A DNA stretch of 64,000 bases. Source: Halosolutus amylolyticus (lineage in GTDB: Archaea; Halobacteriota; Halobacteria; Halobacteriales; Natrialbaceae). A program made the position numbers and the translations under genes. The stretch covers positions 828,059 to 892,058 of the forward strand of contig NZ_JALIQP010000001.1 of the NCBI RefSeq assembly GCF_023566055.1, read 5' to 3'. Of the stretch, positions 17,767 to 25,776 are shown one piece after another. The notes under the pieces were generated by a model. It saw only the letters and a list, made by a program, of their open reading frames with translations. It did no database searches and was not told where the DNA came from. Positions within the stretch are counted from its first letter, which is position 1; every line of letters starts with the position of its first letter.

Positions 17767-18180
17767 TCAGCCGTCGATCGGCCGGCCGTCTTCCGTCGGC
17801 GGGGCGATGTGGTCGACGTACTCCTCGACGGTGGGTTCCTCGACGCGGACGCGGACGCTGATCTCGCCGAGTTCGTCGGGTTCGCCGACCGAGAAATTGA
17901 CGCGGTCCTCGAAGGCCGCCTGTTTCTTCAGGGCGAAGGAGAACGTGTCTCCGTCGCGGTTCGCGAAGAACTCGCCGCGGGCGGTGTCGAGGATCTCCTG
18001 GCGGTGGAGCAGGTCCGAAAAGTGGTCCAGCGAGTGCGCTTCGCCCCTGACCTCGCCGAACTCCTCCTCGATCTCGGCGTTCGGGAAGATGTTCGCGACC
18101 GCGTCCACGACGCGACTCGTCACCTCTGTGTCGTAGACGGGGGCCGTGATCTCGACGTCGACCCGGTAGATCTCGCTCAT
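17767..18180 (-). CDS. UPF0201-like RNA-binding-domain protein, partner of the downstream-linked P-loop kinase
   Basis: A 137-residue protein. YRVDVEITAPVYDTEVTSRV and VANIFPNAEIEEEFGEVRGE resemble the archaeal RNA-binding/UPF0201 family, often placed beside the dephospho-CoA-kinase-like gene. Its ATG overlaps the stop of the 5' neighbour (ATGA at 18177-18180), indicating one transcript and coupled translation. The function is unknown; the fold suggests a dimer binding RNA or protein. Confidence 0.75.
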   Translation of the reverse strand: MSEIYRVDVEITAPVYDTEVTSRVVDAVANIFPNAEIEEEFGEVRGEAHSLDHFSDLLHRQEILDTARGEFFANRDGDTFSFALKKQAAFEDRVNFSVGEPDELGEISVRVRVEEPTVEEYVDHIAPPTEDGRPIDG

Positions 18181-18746
18181 CGGTGGCTCACCTCCCGATC
18201 GACCCCTTCGCGAACGATGGCCCGGATGCGATCGTGGAACGCCTCGAGCGTGTCCGTGTTCTCGACGACCACGTCGGCGCGGGCCATCGCGTCGTCCATC
18301 CCGAACCCGCGCTCGCGCTCGTCGCGGGCGGCGAGGGGTTCGCCGCCGTCGTCCTCGCTCGCGTCCCGGCCCCGGGCGTCGATCCGCTCGGCGCGGACCT
18401 CGAAGGGGGCCTCGATGCTGACCAGCGTGAAGTCGTCGCCGAACCGCTCCTCGAAGACGTCGACCTCGGTTCCGGAGCGGATGCCGTCGACCAGCACCGT
18501 CTCGTGATCCTCGAGTCGATCCTCGATCATCGGGAGCGAGCGCTCGGCGATCGCCGCCGGCCCGTTCTCGTCGCGCAGGGCCTGCGCGACCTTCCCGTGG
18601 TCTTTCGCCGGTTCGAGGCCCCGATCGGCCGTCTCCTGGCGGACGACGTCGCCCATCGTCACGACCGGGATACCCGCTTCGCGTGCGACGGTCGCGGCCT
18701 CTCCTTTCCCGCTTCCGGGGAGCCCCACCGTTCCGATGACGTGCAT
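18177..18746 (-). CDS. UPF0200-family AAA/P-loop nucleotide kinase-like protein (dephospho-CoA-kinase-like)
   Basis: A 189-residue protein starting MHVIGTVGLPGSGKGEAA, where GLPGSGKG is the P-loop. Other blocks are VVTMGDVVRQETADRG, TVLVDGIRSGTEVDVF (Walker B-like) and the lid region RDERERGFGMDDAMARAD. The layout is that of dephospho-CoA kinase/adenylate kinase folds, and archaeal UPF0200 members have been proposed as CoA-pathway kinases, but this is not certain. It is first in a two-gene operon with the UPF0201-like gene, by four-base overlap. Confidence 0.82.
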   Translation of the reverse strand: MHVIGTVGLPGSGKGEAATVAREAGIPVVTMGDVVRQETADRGLEPAKDHGKVAQALRDENGPAAIAERSLPMIEDRLEDHETVLVDGIRSGTEVDVFEERFGDDFTLVSIEAPFEVRAERIDARGRDASEDDGGEPLAARDERERGFGMDDAMARADVVVENTDTLEAFHDRIRAIVREGVDREVSHR

Positions 18747-19144
18747 CGGGAGTGGATACAGGCGACGCCTGCATAAGGACTGTGTTCGCCGGTCGGGCGA
18801 GAGCCACCCCCGTTTCCCGTCCGCTAAGCTCGTTTCAGCTGGTGCAACTGCGGTAGGGCCCCTGTACCGACGCCGAGCCCGGTATCGTCGCTCCCGATCC
18901 GGACGAGTTCGCGACACCGATGCGATCGATCCGGCATCGCTCGCCATGCCGGAATCGGATCGGGAGGGTGGTGGATGGATCGCGCTCCCGGGGGGCGTTC
19001 GTTGCTCGAGTGGAAACAGTGGCCGCGTTCGCAACCGTCGAGCGTCGCGATCGGGCGATCGATAATTCGTCTGAATTCGAGACCAGTTTTCGAAACGGAC
19101 TGTCCCCATTATTGGCTACTTCCCGGTCGCTTCGGGTGCACGCT
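18747..19144. other. Intergenic region without a convincing gene
   Basis: 398 bases between the UPF0200 kinase start and the repeat lipoprotein. Reading frames here are Arg-rich and change phase; I see no RNA-gene core. An AT-rich patch near 19050-19115 (AATTCGTCTGAATTCGAGAC, then CCATTATTGG) probably holds the promoter of the lipoprotein gene. Confidence 0.4.
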
Positions 19145-19582
19145 ATGACAGACAGACTCCTCGACAGGCGTCGGTTCACCAAGGTCGCCGGCGCTGGTGT
19201 AGTCGCTGCGATCGCCGGCTGTATGGACGACGAGGACGTGGACGATCCGACGGGCGACGATCCGGAGGATGAGGATCCCATCGGCGACGAAGACGACGCG
19301 GGCGGCGACGATGGGATGGGCGACGATGAGACGGACGACGAGGACGACGGATTCGGAGACGACAACGAAACCGACGACGGGAGCGACGGCGGACTCGGAG
19401 ACGACAACGAAACCGACGACGGGAGCGACGGCGGACTCGGAGACGACAACGAAACCGACGACGGGAGCGACGGCGGACTCGGAGACGACAACGAAACCGA
19501 CGACGGGAGCGACGACGACGGAATCGGCGACGACGAAAACGCGACGGGCGACGAGGACGACGCCGACGATTCCGGCGCGTAA
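19145..19582 (+). CDS. Tat-type lipoprotein with acidic tandem repeats
   Basis: A 145-residue protein. DRRRFTKVAGAGVVAAIAGC is a twin-arginine signal plus lipobox, predicting an exported lipid-anchored protein. The mature part is almost only Asp, Glu, Gly, Asn and Thr, with a 14-residue unit (GGLGDDNETDDGSD) repeated nearly exactly four times, matching the 42-bp DNA repeat. N-E-T and D-N-E-T sequons may be glycosylated. The repeat number is likely variable between strains. It gives no catalytic signature; a surface spacer or cation-binding coat is a guess. Confidence 0.7.
   Translation: MTDRLLDRRRFTKVAGAGVVAAIAGCMDDEDVDDPTGDDPEDEDPIGDEDDAGGDDGMGDDETDDEDDGFGDDNETDDGSDGGLGDDNETDDGSDGGLGDDNETDDGSDGGLGDDNETDDGSDDDGIGDDENATGDEDDADDSGA
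19349..19511 (+). repeat. 42-bp tandem repeat, about four units
   Basis: The unit runs GGAGACGACAACGAAACCG onward for 42 bases, encoding 14 residues. Units after the first are identical at base level, indicating recent slippage or homogenisation inside the lipoprotein gene. Confidence 0.85.
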
Positions 19583-19760
19583 CGATCGCGGCTCGGACGC
19601 GTCGGTGTGCGCGCAGTGACGCCATCTCCGGCCGTGTCGTCCCCGATCGCTGACGGCAGTTCGACGCGCGCCGATCGCGAACTCGCCGTGTCGCGCCTAC
19701 GGGTCGTATCGGCCCGAAATCCACACTGCTTATGCTGATCGATCGTTGATTCGTATCCGA

Positions 19761-19835
19761 GGGCACGTAGCTCAGTCCGGAAAGAGCGTCGGACTTCTAA
19801 TCCGACGGTCGTGGGTTCAAATCCCATCGTGCCCG
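19761..19835 (+). tRNA. tRNA-Arg (anticodon UCU)
   Basis: A 75-base cloverleaf. Acceptor arms GGGCACG and CGTGCCC pair, with discriminator G. The D arm contains TAGCTCAG, the anticodon loop CTTCTAA is between TCGGA and TCCGA giving anticodon TCT, and the T arm is GTGGGTTCAAATCCCAT. No intron, and CCA is not encoded. A perfect hairpin terminator follows at once. A decayed copy of the same tRNA lies at 29518-29667. Confidence 0.95.
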
Positions 19836-19990
19836 TACGAAAACTGTCGATTTCGTACTTCTACCCAGGAATCGGTACTTCGTTCAGCGATCGAATGCAC
19901 CCCCTCTCGGGCTGCCGATTTCTGTTGTCGGAACCGTCGCGAAGCGGTCGACGTGACGGTCCAGCCGCGGCGGTCGATCGAAGTGTGTAG
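19819..19990 (+). repeat. Left copy of a duplicated tRNA-Arg 3' end and flank (att-like)
   Basis: The tRNA 3' end and the next 150 bases recur, diverged, at 29650-29885 in the same orientation. Shared blocks include CCCATCGTG-CCG-CGAA-AC-GTCG-TTTCG, then GATCGAATGCACCCC, then TTGTCGGAACCGTCGC and CGTGACG. The right copy has extra sequence between the first two blocks. The pair brackets the cytochrome c maturation genes. Confidence 0.7.
19835..19858 (+). terminator. Hairpin immediately after tRNA-Arg
   Basis: GTACGAAA (19835-19842) and TTTCGTAC (19851-19858) are a perfect 8-bp inverted repeat around an 8-base loop, starting at the discriminator base. A degraded version follows the tRNA remnant at 29665-29685. 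Confidence 0.6.
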
Positions 19991-20058
19991 GACTCGCCGC
20001 AGGATCGACTCGTCCGGGCGTAATAAAGGGCGATCGCAGTGGTTGCGACCGGCGCGAT

Positions 20059-20202
20059 TCACCTGAGCCGTCGGAAGTCCTCCGACCCACAGGAACAGGC
20101 CGCCGTTCCGATCGGTCGGATGGTCCCGTTCAGGAGTTCTTTCGCTGCGTACACGGACTCGCAGTGGACACACACGGCCACAGCACGACGATGATCGTGC
20201 AT
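20059..20202 (-). CDS. Small zinc-ribbon protein
   Basis: A 47-residue ORF, MHDHRRAVAVCVHCESVYAA at the N-terminus and AACSCGSEDFRRLR at the C-terminus. The CVHC and CSCG pairs, 22 residues apart, make a four-cysteine zinc ribbon of the kind common in very short haloarchaeal proteins. It sits between the tRNA flank and the ccm genes, on the opposite strand. I chose the ATG at 20202; no other start is in frame nearer the first Cys. No function can be given. Confidence 0.6.
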   Translation of the reverse strand: MHDHRRAVAVCVHCESVYAAKELLNGTIRPIGTAACSCGSEDFRRLR

Positions 20203-20348
20203 GACGATCACCCACCCGACGAATGGCCGGACGATACTTCAAATGTTGTGGCGACGACCCTGTTCGTCACCGGGGAGCGACGGTCGTCGATCGTGACACG
20301 TGGATCGGTCGAGCGGTCGGCGGATGCGACGATCGGCTCGTTACCCTC

Positions 20349-20356
20349 GTTATAAA
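20349..20356 (+). promoter_or_regulatory. TATA box of the ccmEAB operon
   Basis: GTTATAAACACAAAAG (centred 20352) lies about 45 bases before the GTG of ccmE and is the strongest TATA-like match in the gap. Transcription would start near 20378. Confidence 0.5.
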
Positions 20357-20395
20357 CACAAAAGATTCAACTATTCTTCTTCTCGATACTGTGTT

Positions 20396-20776
20396 GTGAA
20401 ACGAAGGACCAAACTTCTCTTTGTCGGTGTCGGTATTCTGCTGCTCCTCGGCGTCTTGGGGGTGACGGTGATGAACGCGTCCGCGGAGTTCGTTACTCCA
20501 ACGGCCGTCAACGACGGCGAGTACGAGGGTGAGTGGGTTAATCTAGAAGGCCAGGCGACCGACATCGAACAGACGGGCGAGGAGATCGCGTTCTCCGTCT
20601 CGGACAATAACACGTCAGTTGACGTTGTCTACGAGGGAACCATGCCCGAGACGATGGCCGAAAACCGGATCGTCGTTGCGAAAGGCGCCGTTGAGAATGG
20701 AACACTTCAGGCGACCGAACTCTCGGTCAGGGCCCACGACGACGAAGACGGAGGTCCACCGGAAGAACACACCTAA
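20396..20776 (+). CDS. ccmE: Cytochrome c maturation haem chaperone CcmE
   Basis: A 126-residue protein starting at GTG 20396 (VKRRTKLLF, then a transmembrane helix of about 18 residues GVGILLLLGVLGVTVMN). The C-terminal part is the OB fold typical of CcmE, with YEGEWVNLEGQATDIEQTG, VDVVYEGTMPETMAENRIVV and GTLQATELSVRAHDDED. CcmE carries haem covalently from CcmC to CcmF outside the membrane. Its haem-binding motif is usually H-x-E-x-Y (bacterial) or C-x-x-x-Y (archaeal type). Here the tail is AHDDEDGGPPEEHT: the His is present but no Tyr follows. It is the first gene of ccmEAB, three bases before ccmA. The start is the only one giving a normal-length cytoplasmic N-terminus. Confidence 0.85.
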   Translation: MKRRTKLLFVGVGILLLLGVLGVTVMNASAEFVTPTAVNDGEYEGEWVNLEGQATDIEQTGEEIAFSVSDNNTSVDVVYEGTMPETMAENRIVVAKGAVENGTLQATELSVRAHDDEDGGPPEEHT

Positions 20777-20779
20777 ACC

Positions 20780-21484
20780 ATGGCGTCGATTACCGCTGAG
20801 GGTGTCACGAAGCGACTCGGTTCGACGGTCGCCGTCCGCGATGTCAGTTTCACCGTCGGATCGGGCGAACACGTCGGACTGTTCGGTCCGAACGGCGCCG
20901 GCAAAACGACCCTGATGCAGATGCTGGCCACGCTTTCGTTCCCGAGCGACGGTACCATTCGGATCGGTGAACACGACATAACACCCGATGCAACGCGCGT
21001 CCGACGGGACCTCGGTGTCATGGGCCACCGATCGATGCTGTACGGCACCCTCACCGCTCGTGAAAACCTCCGTCTTCACGCGCGACTCCGAGGCGTCAGT
21101 ACCGACCGCGTCGAGGAGGTCCTCGAGCAAGTCAATCTCCGGACGCAAGCGTCGACGCGCGTGGAAACGTTTTCCCACGGCATGACGAAGCGACTCGCCA
21201 TCGCTCGCGCAGTGTTGCATGATCCAACAGTGCTGTTGCTCGACGAACCCTATGCCGGGCTGGACCAGCGCTCGGCTAGGGATCTTCAACAGATTCTCGA
21301 CCAGTTCGACGACCGAACGGTCGTGCTCGCGACCCACGACCTGGTACGGGGCGCTACCGACTGTGACCGCGCTCTCGTGCTCGTCGACGGCACCATTTCG
21401 CGTGACGTTCGAATCGAGGACTCGACAACGGACGACCTCGAGACCATCTACCGGCGGACAACTGACCCGGCTACGCCACGATGA
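20780..21484 (+). CDS. ccmA: Haem ABC exporter ATP-binding protein CcmA
   Basis: A 234-residue ABC ATPase. Walker A is FGPNGAGKTTLMQML, the Q-loop region is GVMGHRSMLYGTLTARENLR, the signature is FSHGMTKRLAIARAV, Walker B is PTVLLLDEPYAGLD, and the H-loop is VVLATHDLVRG. The signature FSHGM in place of LSGGQ is typical of CcmA and gliding/haem-type exporters. CcmA with CcmB releases haem-CcmE from CcmC. The stop overlaps the ccmB ATG (ATGA). Confidence 0.88.
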   Translation: MASITAEGVTKRLGSTVAVRDVSFTVGSGEHVGLFGPNGAGKTTLMQMLATLSFPSDGTIRIGEHDITPDATRVRRDLGVMGHRSMLYGTLTARENLRLHARLRGVSTDRVEEVLEQVNLRTQASTRVETFSHGMTKRLAIARAVLHDPTVLLLDEPYAGLDQRSARDLQQILDQFDDRTVVLATHDLVRGATDCDRALVLVDGTISRDVRIEDSTTDDLETIYRRTTDPATPR

Positions 21485-22167
21485 TCGACGGCCTTCGCAA
21501 GTACAACCGCGTCGTGCTCGAGGTCGTCCGCAAGGACCTTCTCATCGAGTTGCGCTCGAAGCAGGTGCTCAACACGGCGGTCGTGTTCGCGTTGCTGGTC
21601 GTCGTCATTTTCGCGTTCAGTTTCGCCAGATCGTTCACGGACGTTGGCGTCGTCGGAAGCGGCGCGCTCTGGATCGCGTTCGTCTTCGCGGGGACCTTCG
21701 GCGTCAGCCAGAGTGCAACGGCAGAAACGGCCGACGCGGGACTCGACGGCCTTCTCCTGTTGCCCGTCGACCGATCGGCGATCTACGTCGGAAAAGTGCT
21801 GAGCAACACCGTCTTTACGACGGCCGTTGCGATCATTACGTTCGTCTGTACCGTCATCTTCCTCGAGTTTACAGTCCCGCTCGACGTCGTCCCGATACTG
21901 CTGTTGGTCTTCGTGCTGGCCGCATTCGGGTTCACGTCGACCGGCGTCCTCATTGCGACGATGACCGCCCGGGCTCGACTTCGCGAACTCCTGTTACCTC
22001 TCCTGCTCGTGCCGCTCATCGTCCCAGTGTTGCTCGCCGGTGTCGAACTCACGCGCGTACTTACAGAGGGCTACGTGACGTTGCGGTGGTTTCAGCTCTT
22101 GGTCGTGTACGATGGACTGTTGTTTCTCACCGGATTAGCGACGTTCGAATACGTGGTCGAACGGTAG
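21481..22167 (+). CDS. ccmB: Haem exporter membrane protein CcmB
   Basis: A 228-residue protein with six predicted transmembrane segments. VVLEVVRKDLLIELRSKQVL is the conserved CcmB amphipathic N-terminus, and GTFGVSQSATAETADAGLDG with LLLLPVDRSAIYVGKVL is the family's conserved cytoplasmic loop. It pairs with CcmA. The gene ends directly (no gap) against the convergent gene at 22168. Confidence 0.88.
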   Translation: MIDGLRKYNRVVLEVVRKDLLIELRSKQVLNTAVVFALLVVVIFAFSFARSFTDVGVVGSGALWIAFVFAGTFGVSQSATAETADAGLDGLLLLPVDRSAIYVGKVLSNTVFTTAVAIITFVCTVIFLEFTVPLDVVPILLLVFVLAAFGFTSTGVLIATMTARARLRELLLPLLLVPLIVPVLLAGVELTRVLTEGYVTLRWFQLLVVYDGLLFLTGLATFEYVVER

Positions 22168-23358
22168 CTACAGGCGTCGGTACGCGAGCAGCCCGACGAC
22201 CACGATTCCGACGAAACCAGCGCTCAAGAGACCGACGGGGAGTTCAGCCCCCTGCGAATCGTCTCCACGTTCTTCGCTAGCGGTCACCCCGCGCTCGTCG
22301 ATGCTCACGGCGATCCGTTCGTCCGCTTCGAGAACGTTGGTGTTCATCACCATCGGCATCGGCGCGTCCGCTTCGACGAGATTGTCCGAGAACTCGACCT
22401 GACTCAGGTCGTATTCGACAAACGAGATGGCGAACTGCTCGACGTCGTATCCGACTGGTTTCTCGAGTTCCTGATCCTCGAGTCGGTAGAAGACCGACAC
22501 GTCGGCCGTCTCGCCGGCATCGATCGAGGCGTCGACCGTTGCCGTTCCGTTCTCGACGGTGACCTCAGTACGCTCCTCCTGGACCATTCCCGTGACGACT
22601 TCGGCATCTGACGGCACCGCAAACTCGACTGGACCGGCGAAGGGGTGAGCGGCACTGTTCTCGAGCGAGACGGTCTCGACGACGAACAGTCCCGACTCGT
22701 TCTGGGCGGGTCCGACCCGCAGTAGGTGGTTCACGGGCTGTCCACCGCCGAGGTGTAACACGTCCCGGTCGGCTGTCGGCTCCGGAAGCTCGTACGTGGT
22801 GTCGACGGATCCGTCTCCAGTCGAGAGCGTCCGCTCGTAGACAGCGCCGTTCGCCTCGATACGAATCGGATATGTTCGATCAGGCTGGAGTGGATCGAGG
22901 GTAAACGAGCCGTCGTCGACTGTAAGCTGATCGACCGGCGGACCGTACTCGCTCGTGACGTCGATGGTCGCGTTCGAGACCGGATCGCCGTCCTCGTCGA
23001 CGAGCGTTCCGGTTGCCGTTTCGTTCAGGGTGATCGTCGGCTCCTGGCCGTCGGTAACGAGTTTGTAGTGAGCCGCGCCCGCGTGCTCGAGTTTGATGAA
23101 GTACACTGATACGTTGTCGGCCCGCTCGTAGCTGAACGAGCCGTTCTCGATGGTCGTCTCGGTCGGGTCATCGACTGCGTTGTACCCTGCATCGAGCGGC
23201 GTAATGGTTATGTTGTCCCCCTCTGCGGAGCCGTCTGCAACGGTCACGGTACCGGAATACGTCTCCTCGGCGACAGCGCCGGGTGCCAGCGCGATCGAGA
23301 CGGGTGCGATAAGTGCAAGCGATGCGAGTACTGTGAGATATGTAAGTTTCCGTGACAT
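22168..23358 (-). CDS. Membrane-anchored, cysteine-free beta-rich protein in the ccm cluster, unknown function
   Basis: A 396-residue protein. It has a Sec-type signal (KLTYLTVLASLALIAPVSIA, cleavage likely after AVAEE or nearby). One extracytoplasmic domain, about 35-110, reads like a carboxypeptidase-regulatory or cna-B fold (YSGTVTVADGSAEGDNITIT). A second similar fold is at about 110-190 (GTLVDEDGDPVSNATIDVTS). Beta-rich sequence continues to about 360, and a C-terminal helix (VGLLSAGFVGIVVVGLLAY) ends in RRL. It contains no cysteine, so it cannot be the thioredoxin-like CcmH or CcmG. It is placed directly after ccmF (three-base gap) in a ccmG-ccmF-this operon, which implies a role in haem or apocytochrome handling; that is inference. 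Confidence 0.75.
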   Translation of the reverse strand: MSRKLTYLTVLASLALIAPVSIALAPGAVAEETYSGTVTVADGSAEGDNITITPLDAGYNAVDDPTETTIENGSFSYERADNVSVYFIKLEHAGAAHYKLVTDGQEPTITLNETATGTLVDEDGDPVSNATIDVTSEYGPPVDQLTVDDGSFTLDPLQPDRTYPIRIEANGAVYERTLSTGDGSVDTTYELPEPTADRDVLHLGGGQPVNHLLRVGPAQNESGLFVVETVSLENSAAHPFAGPVEFAVPSDAEVVTGMVQEERTEVTVENGTATVDASIDAGETADVSVFYRLEDQELEKPVGYDVEQFAISFVEYDLSQVEFSDNLVEADAPMPMVMNTNVLEADERIAVSIDERGVTASEERGDDSQGAELPVGLLSAGFVGIVVVGLLAYRRL

Positions 23359-23361
23359 GTA

Positions 23362-25776
23362 TTAATCGTCGGATGGCGTTTCGGTAGTGATTGGCTGTTC
23401 GGTCCGACGTGACCACGTGCGAACGAGCCCGTAGGCCGGGTCGAACAGGATGATAACCAACATTCCTGCGAGCAACACGCCGGTACTACCGCGCATGAGA
23501 TTCATCAGCGGAATCTGTCGGATCGTCAGTGAGGCGGTTCCCTCGTCGACCGCTGCGATGACGTACGTGTCGTGGGTCAATCCACGATCGACGAAGACGT
23601 TCCTGACCTCCATCCCGCCTTGCTGGAGGTAGCGCTCTTGGCCGGCCTCGCCGCTGGCGAGTCGTTCGCCATCGTCGTAAACGGTGAGTCCGACGGCACT
23701 GCCCTGGACGCGCGTCTGATCGAGCGAAGCAGGTGGGTTCGTCACCGTACCGATGTCCGCCGGGTCGGTGACGACGACCGCATCGGTTTGCGATAGCTCC
23801 GGAAGGTACTCCCACATAACGTATCCAACGCCGACTACCTGATCGCCTTCCGAAACATCAACGTCTGCCTGTCCGTCGCCGACGACGCCGAGCCAGATCT
23901 GCGAGTCGTCGAGTTGGACGATAGTCGCTCCCTCCCCCTGATTAACCTCGGTTACCGTTCCGTACACCGGCTGTACCGTCTCGTGAATCGAATCGCCTCG
24001 AGCAGTCACCTCGTCCACTGAGAAGGCGACGTTTCGAATGTCGGGATCGTCCGGACGCTGATACTCACGATAGTCGGTCACTTCGACGGCGTAGCTGGAG
24101 TCGGGGACGTCGTGGACGCCCGAGTCGTCCAGTGCTGCCTCCTGTTCGGAATCGGCAATAATCACCGACGACTGTGCGGTAAACAGATAGGAGAACGCGA
24201 CGGAGATCACGAGAATCACGAATCCGATGTGAACCATCGCGACGCCTACCTGTTTGAATTGATAGTTGCGACTCGGCGAGCCGTGGACGTACTCGAGTGT
24301 GCGATTGATGACCGTGAGACAGACGTACGCCGCTGGCGGGAGCAGCGAGAGGACACTCGCACTGCCGATGAGCTGGTAGAATAGCGCATCGTTCGTGTCA
24401 CTCGTTGCAAGCAGCCACGAATCGGTCGGCGCGACCACCGCAGCCAGAACGGTTGCCGTCGTGAAGACGCCAAGCGAGAGCAATGCGCGGCGGCGACCTT
24501 CCACGTCGTAATCCATGTAGAACCCGAGGAGCAACAGCATCGCGAGCACGATCGGATAGCTCCAGAGATTGTAGTAGTCGCCCGTCACTTCGACTTCCAT
24601 CCCCGTGATGTAGCTGTTGAGGACGGGAAACGAGAGCCCCCAGACGGAGACGAAACCGAGCAGTCCGATACCGAGGACGGCGAGGTGTAACAGATTCGCT
24701 CGAGTGAGCCATGGCTGGGATTCCTCAGCTGGCTCCGCTGGCTCTCTCAGAAGCCAGTAGCCAAACGGGAGACAGACGCCGAGTATCGTCGTCACTGCGA
24801 GCAACACGAGCAGCGCGAACCCAATTCCGCCGTCGGCAAACGAGTGAACGCTTCGGAAGACGCCACTTCTGACGATCGCCGTCGCGTAGATGACGAGAGC
24901 GAACGTCGTCGCCGTCATCGCCGGTGCGAGCGTTCCGTACGTCGATCGCGACCGGTAGTTCATTACGGCATGTAACGTCGCAGTGAGGAAGATCCACGGG
25001 ATCAACACGGCGGTCTCGACGGGATCCCACGCCCAGATCCCACCCCAGCCAAGGACTCGATACGACCACAGCGACCCGAGGACGATTGCGGCGGTGAGAA
25101 AGAACCACGAGATACGGAGCCAGCGCGTGATGCTTCCGATCCAGTCACTGAACAGTCCTCCGTTACCCCGGATCGTCGAGATGAAGTGGGCAACGGCGAT
25201 GGCAAACGGCATCGTCAGAAGGGCGTAGGCGATGAACATCACCGGTGGATGGATCGCCATGTACGGATCGATCAGAAGCGGATTTAGTCCCGTCCCATCG
25301 AGCGGCGCGGCCCCCTCGCCCATCTCGGGGAACTCCTCGGTGATCGCGGTGAAGGGACTATCGAAGAATAGCATGGCCGCGAAGTACGTGACAATCCCGA
25401 CCGTGAGTCCCTGCACGAGTTTCGCATCGGGCGACGCTATTCCCCGGCGGACAGCCGCCCAGAAGGCGACGACGGCAGCCAGTGCAGCCCACAGTAGAAC
25501 GGAGCCTTCGTTACCCGCGTAGACGCCGGTGATGCGGTAGAGGAGTGGAATGTAGTTCGCCGTGTTGTTCCAAACATACGCGTTCGTGTAGTCGGTAACG
25601 ACGAACTGGTACGTGAGATAACCGAGTGCAACTACCAGCAAGCCAGCAGTCACACCGATCAACGGTGTGATGACGGTAACGTAGCCGTTGTCTCGGCGAA
25701 GATAGCCACGAAACAGGAGCACCGACGCCACGAGTCCGGTGAGCGTCGCGCTGGCGATGAGCGCAGGTCCGATCAT
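23362..25776 (-). CDS. ccmF: Cytochrome c haem lyase subunit CcmF
   Basis: A protein of about 804 residues with about 14 transmembrane helices. The signature WGGIWAWDPVETAVLIPWIF is the tryptophan-rich haem-handling WWD-type motif of the CcmF/CcsA superfamily, with conserved histidines in the flanking loops (YMAIHPPVMFIAYAL, TATLHAVMNY). A large extracytoplasmic C-terminal domain follows. CcmF with CcmH attaches haem to CxxCH apocytochromes. The ATG at 25776 overlaps the stop of the upstream thioredoxin gene (ATGA), so I prefer it to the GTG four codons upstream (25788). Confidence 0.95.
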   Translation of the reverse strand: MIGPALIASATLTGLVASVLLFRGYLRRDNGYVTVITPLIGVTAGLLVVALGYLTYQFVVTDYTNAYVWNNTANYIPLLYRITGVYAGNEGSVLLWAALAAVVAFWAAVRRGIASPDAKLVQGLTVGIVTYFAAMLFFDSPFTAITEEFPEMGEGAAPLDGTGLNPLLIDPYMAIHPPVMFIAYALLTMPFAIAVAHFISTIRGNGGLFSDWIGSITRWLRISWFFLTAAIVLGSLWSYRVLGWGGIWAWDPVETAVLIPWIFLTATLHAVMNYRSRSTYGTLAPAMTATTFALVIYATAIVRSGVFRSVHSFADGGIGFALLVLLAVTTILGVCLPFGYWLLREPAEPAEESQPWLTRANLLHLAVLGIGLLGFVSVWGLSFPVLNSYITGMEVEVTGDYYNLWSYPIVLAMLLLLGFYMDYDVEGRRRALLSLGVFTTATVLAAVVAPTDSWLLATSDTNDALFYQLIGSASVLSLLPPAAYVCLTVINRTLEYVHGSPSRNYQFKQVGVAMVHIGFVILVISVAFSYLFTAQSSVIIADSEQEAALDDSGVHDVPDSSYAVEVTDYREYQRPDDPDIRNVAFSVDEVTARGDSIHETVQPVYGTVTEVNQGEGATIVQLDDSQIWLGVVGDGQADVDVSEGDQVVGVGYVMWEYLPELSQTDAVVVTDPADIGTVTNPPASLDQTRVQGSAVGLTVYDDGERLASGEAGQERYLQQGGMEVRNVFVDRGLTHDTYVIAAVDEGTASLTIRQIPLMNLMRGSTGVLLAGMLVIILFDPAYGLVRTWSRRTEQPITTETPSDD

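Noticed and set aside
19349-19511. CRISPR-like repeat array
   Set aside because: Units are contiguous 42-bp repeats within a coding frame, with no spacers.
20166-20376. Plus-strand start for ccmE further upstream (ATG 20300 or 20324)
   Set aside because: Would add an Arg/Ser/Tyr-rich 32-residue extension before the membrane helix and place the start upstream of the TATA box.
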